A stretch of DNA of 64,000 nucleotides from positions 124,001-188,000 of the forward strand of contig CAAGEE010000018.1 of assembly GCA_900768815.1 (NCBI GenBank), read 5' to 3'. This DNA comes from Bacilli bacterium. GTDB lineage: Bacteria; Bacillota_I; Bacilli_A; RF39; UBA660. The position numbers were made by a program, and so were the translations under genes. This document shows positions 15,645 through 23,695 of the stretch, one piece after another. The notes under the pieces were generated by a model. That model saw nothing but the letters and a program-made list of their open reading frames with translations, did not search any database and was not told the origin of the DNA. Within the stretch, counting starts at the first letter, position 1. Every line of letters starts with the position of its first letter.

Positions 15645-16367
15645 ATGATAGAGATAAAGAATGTTAGTAAGACTTATAATAATAATATTAAAGCAATTGA
15701 TAATTTAAATTTGACTATTAATGATGGTGAGATTGTTGGTTTTATTGGACTTAATGGTGCTGGTAAGACTACGACTATTAAGATGATGACTGGTATTTTA
15801 CAACCCGATATTGGAACTATTAAAATTAATGGTTATGATATCGTAAAAGACAGTTTGAAGGCTAAACAGATTATTGGATATATTGCGGATAGTCCAGATA
15901 TGTTTTTAAAACTTACGGGGATGGAGTTTATTAATTTTATAGCAAACATCTATAAAGTTCCTTTAAATGAAAGACGTGAACGTATTAAGACATTTGGTGA
16001 TAGATTTGGATTAAGTAATGTTTTAGATAAGCCTATGCAAAGTTATTCTCATGGTATGAGACAAAAGATGATGGTAGTTGCTGCTTTAGTACATGATCCA
16101 GCAGTTTGGATATTAGATGAGCCTTTGATTGGACTGGATCCAACGTCAGCTTTTGAGTTAAAGAAAATGATGAGAGAACATGCTGATAAAGGAAACTCAG
16201 TATTCTTTTCAACACATGTTTTAGAAGTAGCAGAAAAGTTATGTGATAAAATAGCAATTATAGATAAAGGTAAGGTAGTATTCATTGGTACACTTAAAGA
16301 ATTAAAAGATAAATATGATAAGAAAGACTTAGAAGAATTATTTATGGAGGTTATTAAACATGAGTAA
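15645..16367 (+). CDS. ABC transporter ATP-binding protein
   Basis: A 240-residue ATPase of an ABC exporter. Walker A GLNGAGKTTTIKMM (about 35-48), Q-loop region ADSPDMFLKLTGMEFI, signature YSHGMRQKM (in place of LSGGQ), Walker B VWILDEPLIGLDP and H-loop FFSTHVLEVAEKLCD are all visible. AGGAGGA precedes ATG 15645. The gene overlaps the permease gene by 8 bases, so the two form one transporter. Substrate unknown. Confidence 0.92.
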   Translation: MIEIKNVSKTYNNNIKAIDNLNLTINDGEIVGFIGLNGAGKTTTIKMMTGILQPDIGTIKINGYDIVKDSLKAKQIIGYIADSPDMFLKLTGMEFINFIANIYKVPLNERRERIKTFGDRFGLSNVLDKPMQSYSHGMRQKMMVVAALVHDPAVWILDEPLIGLDPTSAFELKKMMREHADKGNSVFFSTHVLEVAEKLCDKIAIIDKGKVVFIGTLKELKDKYDKKDLEELFMEVIKHE

Positions 16368-18009
16368 TTACTTGTCTTTAGTAAAAGTATTTCTTCGATC
16401 TTTGTCAATGAAAGACGCCAATGATAAAAAAAAGAAAACAATAAATAAAATACTAGTTGGTTTTGTTAGTATCTTTGTAATGTTACCATTTGCATTAATT
16501 TGTATGTTTTTCGTTATGTCTATGACTGGTGTATTAAAAGAGTATGGATACGCTACAATTGGACTTGAAGTAATGTGTATTGTTATATCAATATTTTCTT
16601 TTGTATTTGGATTTAATGTTATACTGAATGAATTTTACTTTACGGGTGATGTTGAAAATTTATTACCATTACCTATAAAGCCATTTCAAATAATTGCGGC
16701 TAAATTTAGTGCGGCTTTTATAGCCGAGACTCTTATGCAGTTAATTATAGTAATATTTAGTGTTATTGGTTATTACTTTGGCACAGGAATTGAATTTCAT
16801 TATTTTATTTTAGGAATACTTGGAATGATTACTTTACCATTAATACCAATGGTTTATTGTGGGATTATTGGTATCTTGTTAATGAGTTTTACAAAGTTTA
16901 TTAAAAATAAAGAAACTGTTAAAAAAATTGGATTAGGATTTGTTGTTGTTCTTTTTCTTGGGGCAATATATGCTTTAGGCGGATTAACAGATTTTAATAT
17001 AGATACTTACATTGAGAGATTTGTTAATGGGGATAAGAGTTTGTTATATACTATGAGATGGATATTTCCACATATTCATTTATTTATAGATACTATTTCT
17101 ACGGGTAGTATTTCATCTTTATTATTATATATTTTAGTTAATATTTTATATGTTTTAGTGTTTTTGGGATTAGCGCAAGGACTATATTTTAAAGGATTAA
17201 TTGGATTAAATGTAGGAGATACTTCTTCTAAGAATGGTAATAGCTTAGATGATATTAAAGTAGAAAGTCCCGTTTTATCTTATTTTAAGAAAGAAGTGGC
17301 TATTTTATTTAGAACGACTGCTTACTTTTCTAATTGTATTTTAATTAATTTTATATGGCCATTACTAGTATATGTTATTTATAAACTTAGATTTTCTAGT
17401 GTTAGTTTTTGTGAATTAGAAAAGCTTGCTAGAAGTTGTAATGGAGAATTTTTAACAGTGATTCTATTATTGGTAGTTAGTGTTTCAATATTATTACCAG
17501 CAATTAATAGTATTGCCGCTTCATCATTTTCTAGAGAAGGAAAAAATTTTGACTTTATGAAGACTGTGCCTTTAGAATATGATAAACAAATTACAGTTAA
17601 GGCTTTAGTAAGTATTAGTGTTGCTTTTATAGGGTTTAATTTGTTTTCTATAATATTTTTTGTAAGTATAGGACTTCCTTTGGTGATGATATTATTTTTT
17701 GTACTTGTTAGTTTCTTATGTATTTTATTTGTTACATTCTTAGGTATAGTTATTGATTCTATTAATCCTAAATTAATTTGGGATGATGAGTTAAATGCTC
17801 TAAGAGAAAATTCTAATAACTTTATTGTAATGGGAATTGTATTATTACTATTTGGATTATTCTTAGGGGGAGGCTACTTTTTATATAAGAATAATTATGG
17901 TATTGATACTATTGCTATTGTAATATTTAGTATATTATTTGTATTAAATATATTGATTTTAATATTAAATAAAAAATTTACTGTAAGGAACATATTGGAA
18001 TTAGAATAA
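16360..18009 (+). CDS. ABC transporter permease
   Basis: A 549-residue very hydrophobic protein with about a dozen predicted transmembrane helices, including a central cytoplasmic stretch (around residues 285-310, DTSSKNGNSLDDIKVESP). The arrangement of two six-helix halves fits the large ABC-2-like exporter permeases that pair with single ATPases in Firmicutes. It overlaps the ATPase gene and has its own terminator downstream. Substrate cannot be deduced. Confidence 0.83.
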   Translation: MSNYLSLVKVFLRSLSMKDANDKKKKTINKILVGFVSIFVMLPFALICMFFVMSMTGVLKEYGYATIGLEVMCIVISIFSFVFGFNVILNEFYFTGDVENLLPLPIKPFQIIAAKFSAAFIAETLMQLIIVIFSVIGYYFGTGIEFHYFILGILGMITLPLIPMVYCGIIGILLMSFTKFIKNKETVKKIGLGFVVVLFLGAIYALGGLTDFNIDTYIERFVNGDKSLLYTMRWIFPHIHLFIDTISTGSISSLLLYILVNILYVLVFLGLAQGLYFKGLIGLNVGDTSSKNGNSLDDIKVESPVLSYFKKEVAILFRTTAYFSNCILINFIWPLLVYVIYKLRFSSVSFCELEKLARSCNGEFLTVILLLVVSVSILLPAINSIAASSFSREGKNFDFMKTVPLEYDKQITVKALVSISVAFIGFNLFSIIFFVSIGLPLVMILFFVLVSFLCILFVTFLGIVIDSINPKLIWDDELNALRENSNNFIVMGIVLLLFGLFLGGGYFLYKNNYGIDTIAIVIFSILFVLNILILILNKKFTVRNILELE

Positions 18010-18015
18010 TTTTTT

Positions 18016-18044
18016 AGAATAGTATTTTGTACTATTCTTTTTTT
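18016..18044 (+). terminator. ABC operon terminator
   Basis: AGAATAGTA / TACTATTCT stem then TTTTTTT; the T-run is immediately followed by TTGTTATAAT, the next promoter. Confidence 0.8.
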
Positions 18045-18094
18045 GGGAATTTTGTTATAATAATTTTATAGTAGGAGACTGTGGAGGAAATATT

Positions 18095-20383
18095 ATGAAG
18101 AAAAAGTTTTTATTTGTAATAGTGTTATTGAGCTTTTTTATTCCTGTTAAGACTTTTGGCTTATCAGGGGATATTTCTTTTTCTTGTAATTCTACTACAG
18201 TTAATGTAGGTGATGAAGTTAGATGTAAGATTACTGGCACTTCTGATGGGTCCGTTTCAGAGGTTTTTTCTAATCTTACTTCTGATGGAAATATTATAGT
18301 TACTAATTTTAAAGCTGAACGTATTTGGAAGATTAATAGTGAGTGGCCTAATCTTTCTTTGTCTTCTGCTGATAAGTATCCTGGTAATTTTGAGTTGGGC
18401 ACTGTATATTTAAAAGCTGTTGCGGGTGGAGTTGGAACTTTTTATATGAATGGGATAACTTTTACTAGTGGTAATGGAGAAGTAGCAACTATTCCTAATA
18501 AGAGTGTAGTAATTACGGTTATTAGTAATACTCCTGCACCAACACCAGATCCTAAACCAGTAGAACCAGTTAAGAGTAGCGATGCAACATTAAAATCTTT
18601 AAATGTTAATGATATAGATATTAATTTTAATCCAAGTATCAATGAATATAATATTGAAGTTTCAAGTAATGTTAATTCTGTTAGGATAGATGCTGTTGCG
18701 AATAATAATAAAGCAAAAGTTAAGTTACCAACTAGTTTATCTTTAGTTACGGGAGCTAATCAATTTTTAATAGAAGTGGTTGCGGAAGATGGGACAATTT
18801 TAAATTATAAAGTTAATGTTACAAGGTTAGAGAAATTACTTTCTGATAATGCTTTACTTAGTAATATTAAGATAGATGGTTATGACTTGAACTTTTCGAG
18901 TGATGTTTTTGAATATAATATCGGAATTATTAAAAATAATTATTTGGATATTAGCGCTATTACTGAAGATGGTAGTGCTACTGTTGTTATTACTGGAAAT
19001 AGTAATATTGGTAAGGATGATTCGATTATTATTAAAGTTACGTCTGAGGCAGGTAGTGTAAAAAAATATATTATTTATGCTAGTTATGTTGGTGATGCTA
19101 ACGAGGTTAAAAGTAATGATTTATTACTTATTATTGTTTCAGGACTTTTTGTGTTTTCATCATTTTTAGTATTGTTGTTGGTAATTAAAAGAAGAAGAAA
19201 AAATAAGAAGAATAGTACTGGAACGGGTAGAGCAGCAATAGATGCTACCCTTATGAAAGACAGTAAAAAAGGCGAAGCTGTTCCTTTGCAACTAAAAAGA
19301 ATTGAGGCTGTAAAACGGGAAGCACATGAAGTAAAAAAAGCAAAAGAAGAAAAGATTAAAGCTGATAAAAAGAAAATAAAAGAAGCAATGGAAAAGATAA
19401 AAAGAGAAAAAGCTGAACAGAAGCGACTTGAAAAAGAGAAAATAAAAAGAGAAATAGAAGAAAAGAAAAAAGAAAAAAAGGAAAAGGCTTTACGTGAAAG
19501 GGAAGAAAGAGAAAAGGCTAGACTTTTAAATGAAGAGAAACAAAAGCAAGAAAGAGAACAAGCTTTAAAAGAAAAAGAAGAACGAGAAAGACAAAGAAGA
19601 GATTTAGAAGAGAAAATGAAAGCTGAAAAACTTGCAAAAATCGAGCAAGAAAAAGCAGAGAAAGAGCGTTTAAGATTAGAAAAAGAAGCCAAATTAAAAG
19701 AGGAGAAAGAAAGAGAAGAAAAAATAAAAGCAGAAAAAGAAAAACAAAGATTAGAAAAAATACAAAGAGATAAAGAAAGAAAAGAATTAGAAGCAAAAGC
19801 TAGGGCAGAGCAGGAAAGACAGAAAAAGATAGCAGAAGAACAGGCTAAAGCTGAAAAAGAACGACAAAGAAGGGAAAAAGAAGAACAAGAGAAAGCTTTA
19901 AAAGAAAAAGAACAAAAAGAGAAAGAAATTCAGGAAAAAGAAAAAATAGATTTAATAAAGAAGCAACAAGAGTTAGAGCAAACTTCTAAAGTTGATACAG
20001 CTAATACTGGAGAGAAGATTTCTTCTGAAGTAGTATTAGAGACTGTAAAAGTTACTCCAAAAGAAGAAGGTGTTGCTGATAATAATAATGCTAATACTAG
20101 TGATGGTAAACTTGATGTTAGTAAAGAAAAGACTCATTCTGCTGTAGTTACAGAGAAAAAACAGGTAGAAAGAGATGCTAAAGATATTGGAGCTCCAGAA
20201 GTTTCTGAAGTAGTTAATACAGTTGTTTCTACACCGGTAGTAGTTGAGGAAGAACCTGAAGTTTTAGATATGAATGTAACAGTCATTTCTCCAGAGCAAG
20301 TATTATCAGCTGTTAAAGTTGGTGTAAAAAAAGAAGAACCAAAAGTAGATAATAAAAGTAAGAGAAAAAAAGGTAGAAGATAG
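18095..20383 (+). CDS. Secreted/membrane protein with cadherin-like domains and long charged cytoplasmic helix
   Basis: A 762-residue protein. Signal peptide residues 1-22 (KKKFLFVIVLLSFFIPVKTFG); a beta-rich external domain to about 145; a proline linker (NTPAPTPDPKPVEP); two cadherin-like beta-sandwich domains (about 161-244 and 250-330), each with the SDATLKSLNV/SDNALLSNIKI start and the N-E-Y-N-I / F-E-Y-N-I signature; one transmembrane helix at 343-364; then a basic stop and about 220 residues (405-635) of almost uninterrupted E/K/R-rich helix; finally an acidic tail. The external half resembles adhesins; the internal charged helix could act as a rigid rod or bind RNA/ribosomes, which is inference. 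RBS GGAGG before ATG 18095. Confidence 0.78.
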   Translation: MKKKFLFVIVLLSFFIPVKTFGLSGDISFSCNSTTVNVGDEVRCKITGTSDGSVSEVFSNLTSDGNIIVTNFKAERIWKINSEWPNLSLSSADKYPGNFELGTVYLKAVAGGVGTFYMNGITFTSGNGEVATIPNKSVVITVISNTPAPTPDPKPVEPVKSSDATLKSLNVNDIDINFNPSINEYNIEVSSNVNSVRIDAVANNNKAKVKLPTSLSLVTGANQFLIEVVAEDGTILNYKVNVTRLEKLLSDNALLSNIKIDGYDLNFSSDVFEYNIGIIKNNYLDISAITEDGSATVVITGNSNIGKDDSIIIKVTSEAGSVKKYIIYASYVGDANEVKSNDLLLIIVSGLFVFSSFLVLLLVIKRRRKNKKNSTGTGRAAIDATLMKDSKKGEAVPLQLKRIEAVKREAHEVKKAKEEKIKADKKKIKEAMEKIKREKAEQKRLEKEKIKREIEEKKKEKKEKALREREEREKARLLNEEKQKQEREQALKEKEERERQRRDLEEKMKAEKLAKIEQEKAEKERLRLEKEAKLKEEKEREEKIKAEKEKQRLEKIQRDKERKELEAKARAEQERQKKIAEEQAKAEKERQRREKEEQEKALKEKEQKEKEIQEKEKIDLIKKQQELEQTSKVDTANTGEKISSEVVLETVKVTPKEEGVADNNNANTSDGKLDVSKEKTHSAVVTEKKQVERDAKDIGAPEVSEVVNTVVSTPVVVEEEPEVLDMNVTVISPEQVLSAVKVGVKKEEPKVDNKSKRKKGRR

Positions 20384-20400
20384 AAAGATTAGGTGATATC

Positions 20401-21507
20401 TTGGTTAATATAAAATTAGTTCAAAATTATATTAGGGGATTAGATACTACACCGTATGATGTTTCTGAACTAGAAAATAGTCCAGATTTTATGAAATATG
20501 TCATGATGCTTTCAAAAGATAAAAGAATGTATGAATTTTGTTCTGATGAAGTTAAACATAATTATGGATTTGTACGAGGAGTTATTGATGAATTTTCAGA
20601 TGATTTTGGATTTGTAAAGAAAGTTGCTGATAACTATTTAAATTCATTAAAACTTAATGAAAGAGAATCAGAAGAGAGTGATTCTGAGAGAATTGACAGA
20701 ATTAGGGGTATGGAAATTAACTTTTTAGTTAGTACTATGGAAAAAGAAGCTAATAGATTTACTATAGGAGCAGCTTTAGCTTATGCTAAAGAAATGGAAA
20801 AATTAGATTTAATAGTTAAATATAATGGCAGAAAATTTAAAGATGAATTAGGCTTGGGGTTTTTACTTATATTGGAACAATATGGTTCTAGTAAGATAAT
20901 TACAGATTTTTTTGCTGAAAGAATGGTTAATGAAAAGTTTTATTGCAGTGATGAAGATTTAGAGAGATTTATTCATCGTAGATGTCGTTCTTTTAATGAT
21001 ATTAAAAATAGTGGTATTAATAGTTTTATTATCAGTACTATTGCCGGAATGGATACTTTTTTAGCTAATTATATTTCGGCTAACCCTAATTTAATTACTA
21101 AATTGAAAAAAGATATTATGGGTGTTGGAGTACGTTGGGATAGTTATATGAAACGTCTTAATGATTATAGAGTTAATGCTTTAGAAAAAGCGGTTTTTGA
21201 ATTTTTAGATTCTAGTGATGATTTTGCTCCAATAGATTCTGCTTTAGTTATGAAATATACGGCAATTAGATTGGGATGTGAAGATGAATTTAAGAAAAGA
21301 CTTGATTATTATCCGTTGGATGATGATGTATCTTTATTGGGTAAAACAAATGATTTTGCTTTGCATAGGGCATTAGATTATGCTTATATGGTTGGAAATG
21401 AATTGTTTTCTGTTGATGTTATAGAAAAGAAACGTGATGACTATGATGAGAAACAGGATACTGGGGAACAAAAGGCGGAAATTATAAAATTTCCTAGTAC
21501 TAGGTAG
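20401..21507 (+). CDS. Unknown protein, mostly helical
   Basis: A 368-residue soluble protein starting at TTG 20401, set by TTAGGTGAT just upstream; it follows the cadherin-like gene by only 17 bases and is probably in the same operon. The N-terminal third has helical repeats (MKYVMMLSKDKRMYEFCS, NYGFVRGVIDEFSDDFGFVK) loosely recalling DUF4116-type repeats, but I do not recognise the family. A central region contains RFIHRRCRSFNDIKNSG. No signal peptide or membrane helix. Confidence 0.6.
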   Translation: MVNIKLVQNYIRGLDTTPYDVSELENSPDFMKYVMMLSKDKRMYEFCSDEVKHNYGFVRGVIDEFSDDFGFVKKVADNYLNSLKLNERESEESDSERIDRIRGMEINFLVSTMEKEANRFTIGAALAYAKEMEKLDLIVKYNGRKFKDELGLGFLLILEQYGSSKIITDFFAERMVNEKFYCSDEDLERFIHRRCRSFNDIKNSGINSFIISTIAGMDTFLANYISANPNLITKLKKDIMGVGVRWDSYMKRLNDYRVNALEKAVFEFLDSSDDFAPIDSALVMKYTAIRLGCEDEFKKRLDYYPLDDDVSLLGKTNDFALHRALDYAYMVGNELFSVDVIEKKRDDYDEKQDTGEQKAEIIKFPSTR

Positions 21508-21532
21508 AGTTTTTGCATATAATATAGGGGTT

Positions 21533-21552
21533 AGGAACTATAGTTCCTTTTT
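21533..21552 (+). terminator. Intrinsic terminator or attenuator
   Basis: AGGAACTATAGTTCCTTTTT. A TATAAT (21520-21525) lies just upstream of it, so the hairpin may sit in the leader of the CDF gene rather than only ending the previous one. Confidence 0.55.
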
Positions 21553-21574
21553 ATTTGGAGATGATTAATATTTT

Positions 21575-22444
21575 ATGAAATTTATAGCTATTAAAAAGGT
21601 TAGTATTTGGGGAATGATTGGTAATCTTTTTTTACTTATAATAAAAGCAATAATCGGATTTGTTACGGGAAGTCAAGCAATGCTTGCGGATGCTTTTAAT
21701 AGTGCTTCAGATATATTTTCGTCTATTATGACATTTATTGGTAATAAGATTGCTTCTAAACCTAGGGATGATGATCATAATTTAGGCCATGGTAAAGCCG
21801 AATATATTTATTCGCTGTTTATTAGTATTGCGATGGGGTTAATGAGTATAAAAGTTATTATTTCAGCTATTAAGACAATCATTTTAGGAGCAAAGTTTAG
21901 TTTTTCTATTTGGTTAGTTGTTGTATGTATTATATCTATTATAGTTAAATTTGTACTTTATATTTATGCTAATGGAGTATATAAAAAACATAGGAGTTTG
22001 CTGTTAGAGGCTAATGCTAAAGATCATAGAAATGATTGTATTATTACTAGTCTAAATTTGGTTGGATGTTTATTAAGTTTGAAAGGAATATATTTTGTAG
22101 ATAGTGTTGTTGGGATAGGTATTTCCGTTTGGATATTTATTGTTGCTTTAAAGATATTTTTAGAGAGTTATGATGTGTTAATGGATAAAGCAATGGATAC
22201 TATTACTAGGGATAAAGTATATGATATTATATCCAAACATAAGGAAATTAGAGGTGTTAATCATTTTAACGCTACTCCTGTTGGGTATAAGTATCAGATA
22301 TCTTTTACAATATTTGTAGATGGTGATTTATCTACTTTTGATAGTCATAGTATTGCGAATGAATTGGAAAAAGAAATAGATAAGAATATTCCAGAGGTGT
22401 ACTTAACTGTTATACATGTTAATCCTATAGATGTAAAAATATAA
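21575..22444 (+). CDS. Cation diffusion facilitator transporter
   Basis: A 289-residue metal/proton antiporter of the CDF family. Six transmembrane helices in the N-terminal 200 residues; metal site residues in ADAFNSASD (helix 2) and HRNDCIITS (helix 5); the conserved loop DHNLGHGKAEY; and the cytoplasmic C-terminal domain (about 205-289) with ferredoxin-like fold. It probably exports Zn, Fe or Mn; the D-x3-D rather than H-x3-D site does not settle which. GGAGAT precedes the ATG. Confidence 0.9.
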   Translation: MKFIAIKKVSIWGMIGNLFLLIIKAIIGFVTGSQAMLADAFNSASDIFSSIMTFIGNKIASKPRDDDHNLGHGKAEYIYSLFISIAMGLMSIKVIISAIKTIILGAKFSFSIWLVVVCIISIIVKFVLYIYANGVYKKHRSLLLEANAKDHRNDCIITSLNLVGCLLSLKGIYFVDSVVGIGISVWIFIVALKIFLESYDVLMDKAMDTITRDKVYDIISKHKEIRGVNHFNATPVGYKYQISFTIFVDGDLSTFDSHSIANELEKEIDKNIPEVYLTVIHVNPIDVKI

Positions 22445-22481
22445 TTTTTATGTTATAATTTAGTAGTTAGGAGATGTTACT

Positions 22482-23429
22482 ATGAATGAAGAATTTGATA
22501 TTAAAGCAAAAAGGATTAGTATTCTTGATACATATGGAGAAAACTTTTTAAATAAAAATTATATTACTAATCCGGCCATTGGAAGAGATGCTCAAATAAA
22601 GGATTTGATACTTACGTTACTTACCCCTGATAAGTCTGCTGTCTTAGTAGGTAAACCTGGTGTTGGTAAAACTGCTATAGTAGAGGGACTTGCTTATAGA
22701 ATACAAAAAGGTTTAGTACCGGATGCTTTAAGTAATTATCAAGTTATTAAAGTTAATACATCAGCTTTACTTGGAGTTGATCCTTCTACAGGAGAAGCTA
22801 AAGTACAAACATTAATAGATGAGTTGAAGTCTAGAACTAATTTAATACTTTTTATAGATGAGATACATACTTTAGTTGGTAAGGGAGAGTCTTTAGATTT
22901 TGCTAATATGTTTAAACCAGCTCTTGATCGTGGTGATATTAAAGTAATTGGTGCTACTACTACTGATGAGTATGAAAGATATATTTTAAGAGATAAAGCT
23001 TTTGTTAGACGTTTTCAAAAGATAGATGTAGCAGAACCTACTAGAGATGAAAATGTAGAGATACTTATTGGTACTTTACCAAAGATAGAGAAGAGAACTG
23101 GGGCTAAGTTAATGTATTCTTCTTATGTCCAAAGAAAAATAATGGAATTTATTACGGATATTACTAGTGAGTATAAGAGAATTTATGAGATTGGGTCTAG
23201 ATATCCAGATGTATCTTTAACTATAGTACAAAATGCGTTTTCTAATGCTTTATTTGATAATAGAAGTGAAGTTAATATTATGGATATAAAGACTGCGATT
23301 GATACTAGTAAGAATATTTATGAAGATGTTAAGAAAAAAGCAGAACCAGTATTTAATACAATGTTTTCTGATCAGATAACTGAGTATAATACTAGTCATG
23401 ATATATATGAGAAGTTAGGGGAAGATTAA
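22482..23429 (+). CDS. Single-domain AAA+ ATPase related to ClpB/ClpC D1
   Basis: A 315-residue protein corresponding only to the first AAA+ module of Clp/Hsp100 ATPases: IGRDAQIKDLILTL, Walker A GKPGVGKTA, Walker B LILFIDEIHT, sensor 1 IGATTTDEY and arginine finger VRRFQKI. There is no N-domain, middle domain or second AAA+ module. Where ClpB has the pore-loop KYRGEFEER, this protein has LLGVDPSTGEAKVQ, so the substrate-gripping tyrosine is missing. ATP binding looks intact but threading activity is doubtful; a regulatory or adaptor-type ATPase is an inference. A full ClpB gene is also present at 36092. Confidence 0.78.
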   Translation: MNEEFDIKAKRISILDTYGENFLNKNYITNPAIGRDAQIKDLILTLLTPDKSAVLVGKPGVGKTAIVEGLAYRIQKGLVPDALSNYQVIKVNTSALLGVDPSTGEAKVQTLIDELKSRTNLILFIDEIHTLVGKGESLDFANMFKPALDRGDIKVIGATTTDEYERYILRDKAFVRRFQKIDVAEPTRDENVEILIGTLPKIEKRTGAKLMYSSYVQRKIMEFITDITSEYKRIYEIGSRYPDVSLTIVQNAFSNALFDNRSEVNIMDIKTAIDTSKNIYEDVKKKAEPVFNTMFSDQITEYNTSHDIYEKLGED

Positions 23430-23442
23430 AAGTCTTCCTTTT
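23420..23442 (+). terminator. Intrinsic terminator
   Basis: GGAAGA-TTAAAAG-TCTTCC followed by TTTT, overlapping the end of the AAA+ gene. Confidence 0.6.
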
Positions 23443-23462
23443 ATTATGATTTTATATTTGAT

Positions 23463-23491
23463 TTGCCATTTCTTTTTAAATATCATATAAT
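23463..23491 (+). promoter_or_regulatory. glmS promoter
   Basis: TTGCCA, 17 bases, TATAAT, ahead of the ribozyme. Confidence 0.75.
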
Positions 23492-23524
23492 GTTATTAGA
23501 ATGAAATTAGAAAGGTTGTATTGT

Positions 23525-23665
23525 TTCATTTGAGCGCCGGGTCCTACAAGGATGACGAGGTTAGTAGTTTATCGAAATATTCGGCGGATTCTACTACGGA
23601 TTTAAGTTATTCGTTAGATATATTTTAAAAAGTAAAATCAAGATTACAACAACGAAATATATCAG
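23525..23665 (+). promoter_or_regulatory. glmS ribozyme/riboswitch
   Basis: The core is unmistakable: AGCGCC at 23533-23538, GGATGACGAGG, TTATCGAAATATTCGGCGGAT and CTACTACGG, followed by a P3-type helix GATATATTT ... GAAATATATC ending near 23663. Cleavage is expected just before G23534. The known class self-cleaves on binding glucosamine-6-phosphate, exposing the glmS message to decay; it therefore gives feedback control of amino-sugar synthesis. Confidence 0.95.
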
Positions 23666-23695
23666 AACTATTTTTATATTAAGGAGATTTTACGT

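Noticed and set aside
19084..19796. Long minus-strand ORFs opposite the charged helix
   Set aside because: GAA/AAA-rich coding reads as Phe/Ser/Leu on the reverse strand; no start signals.
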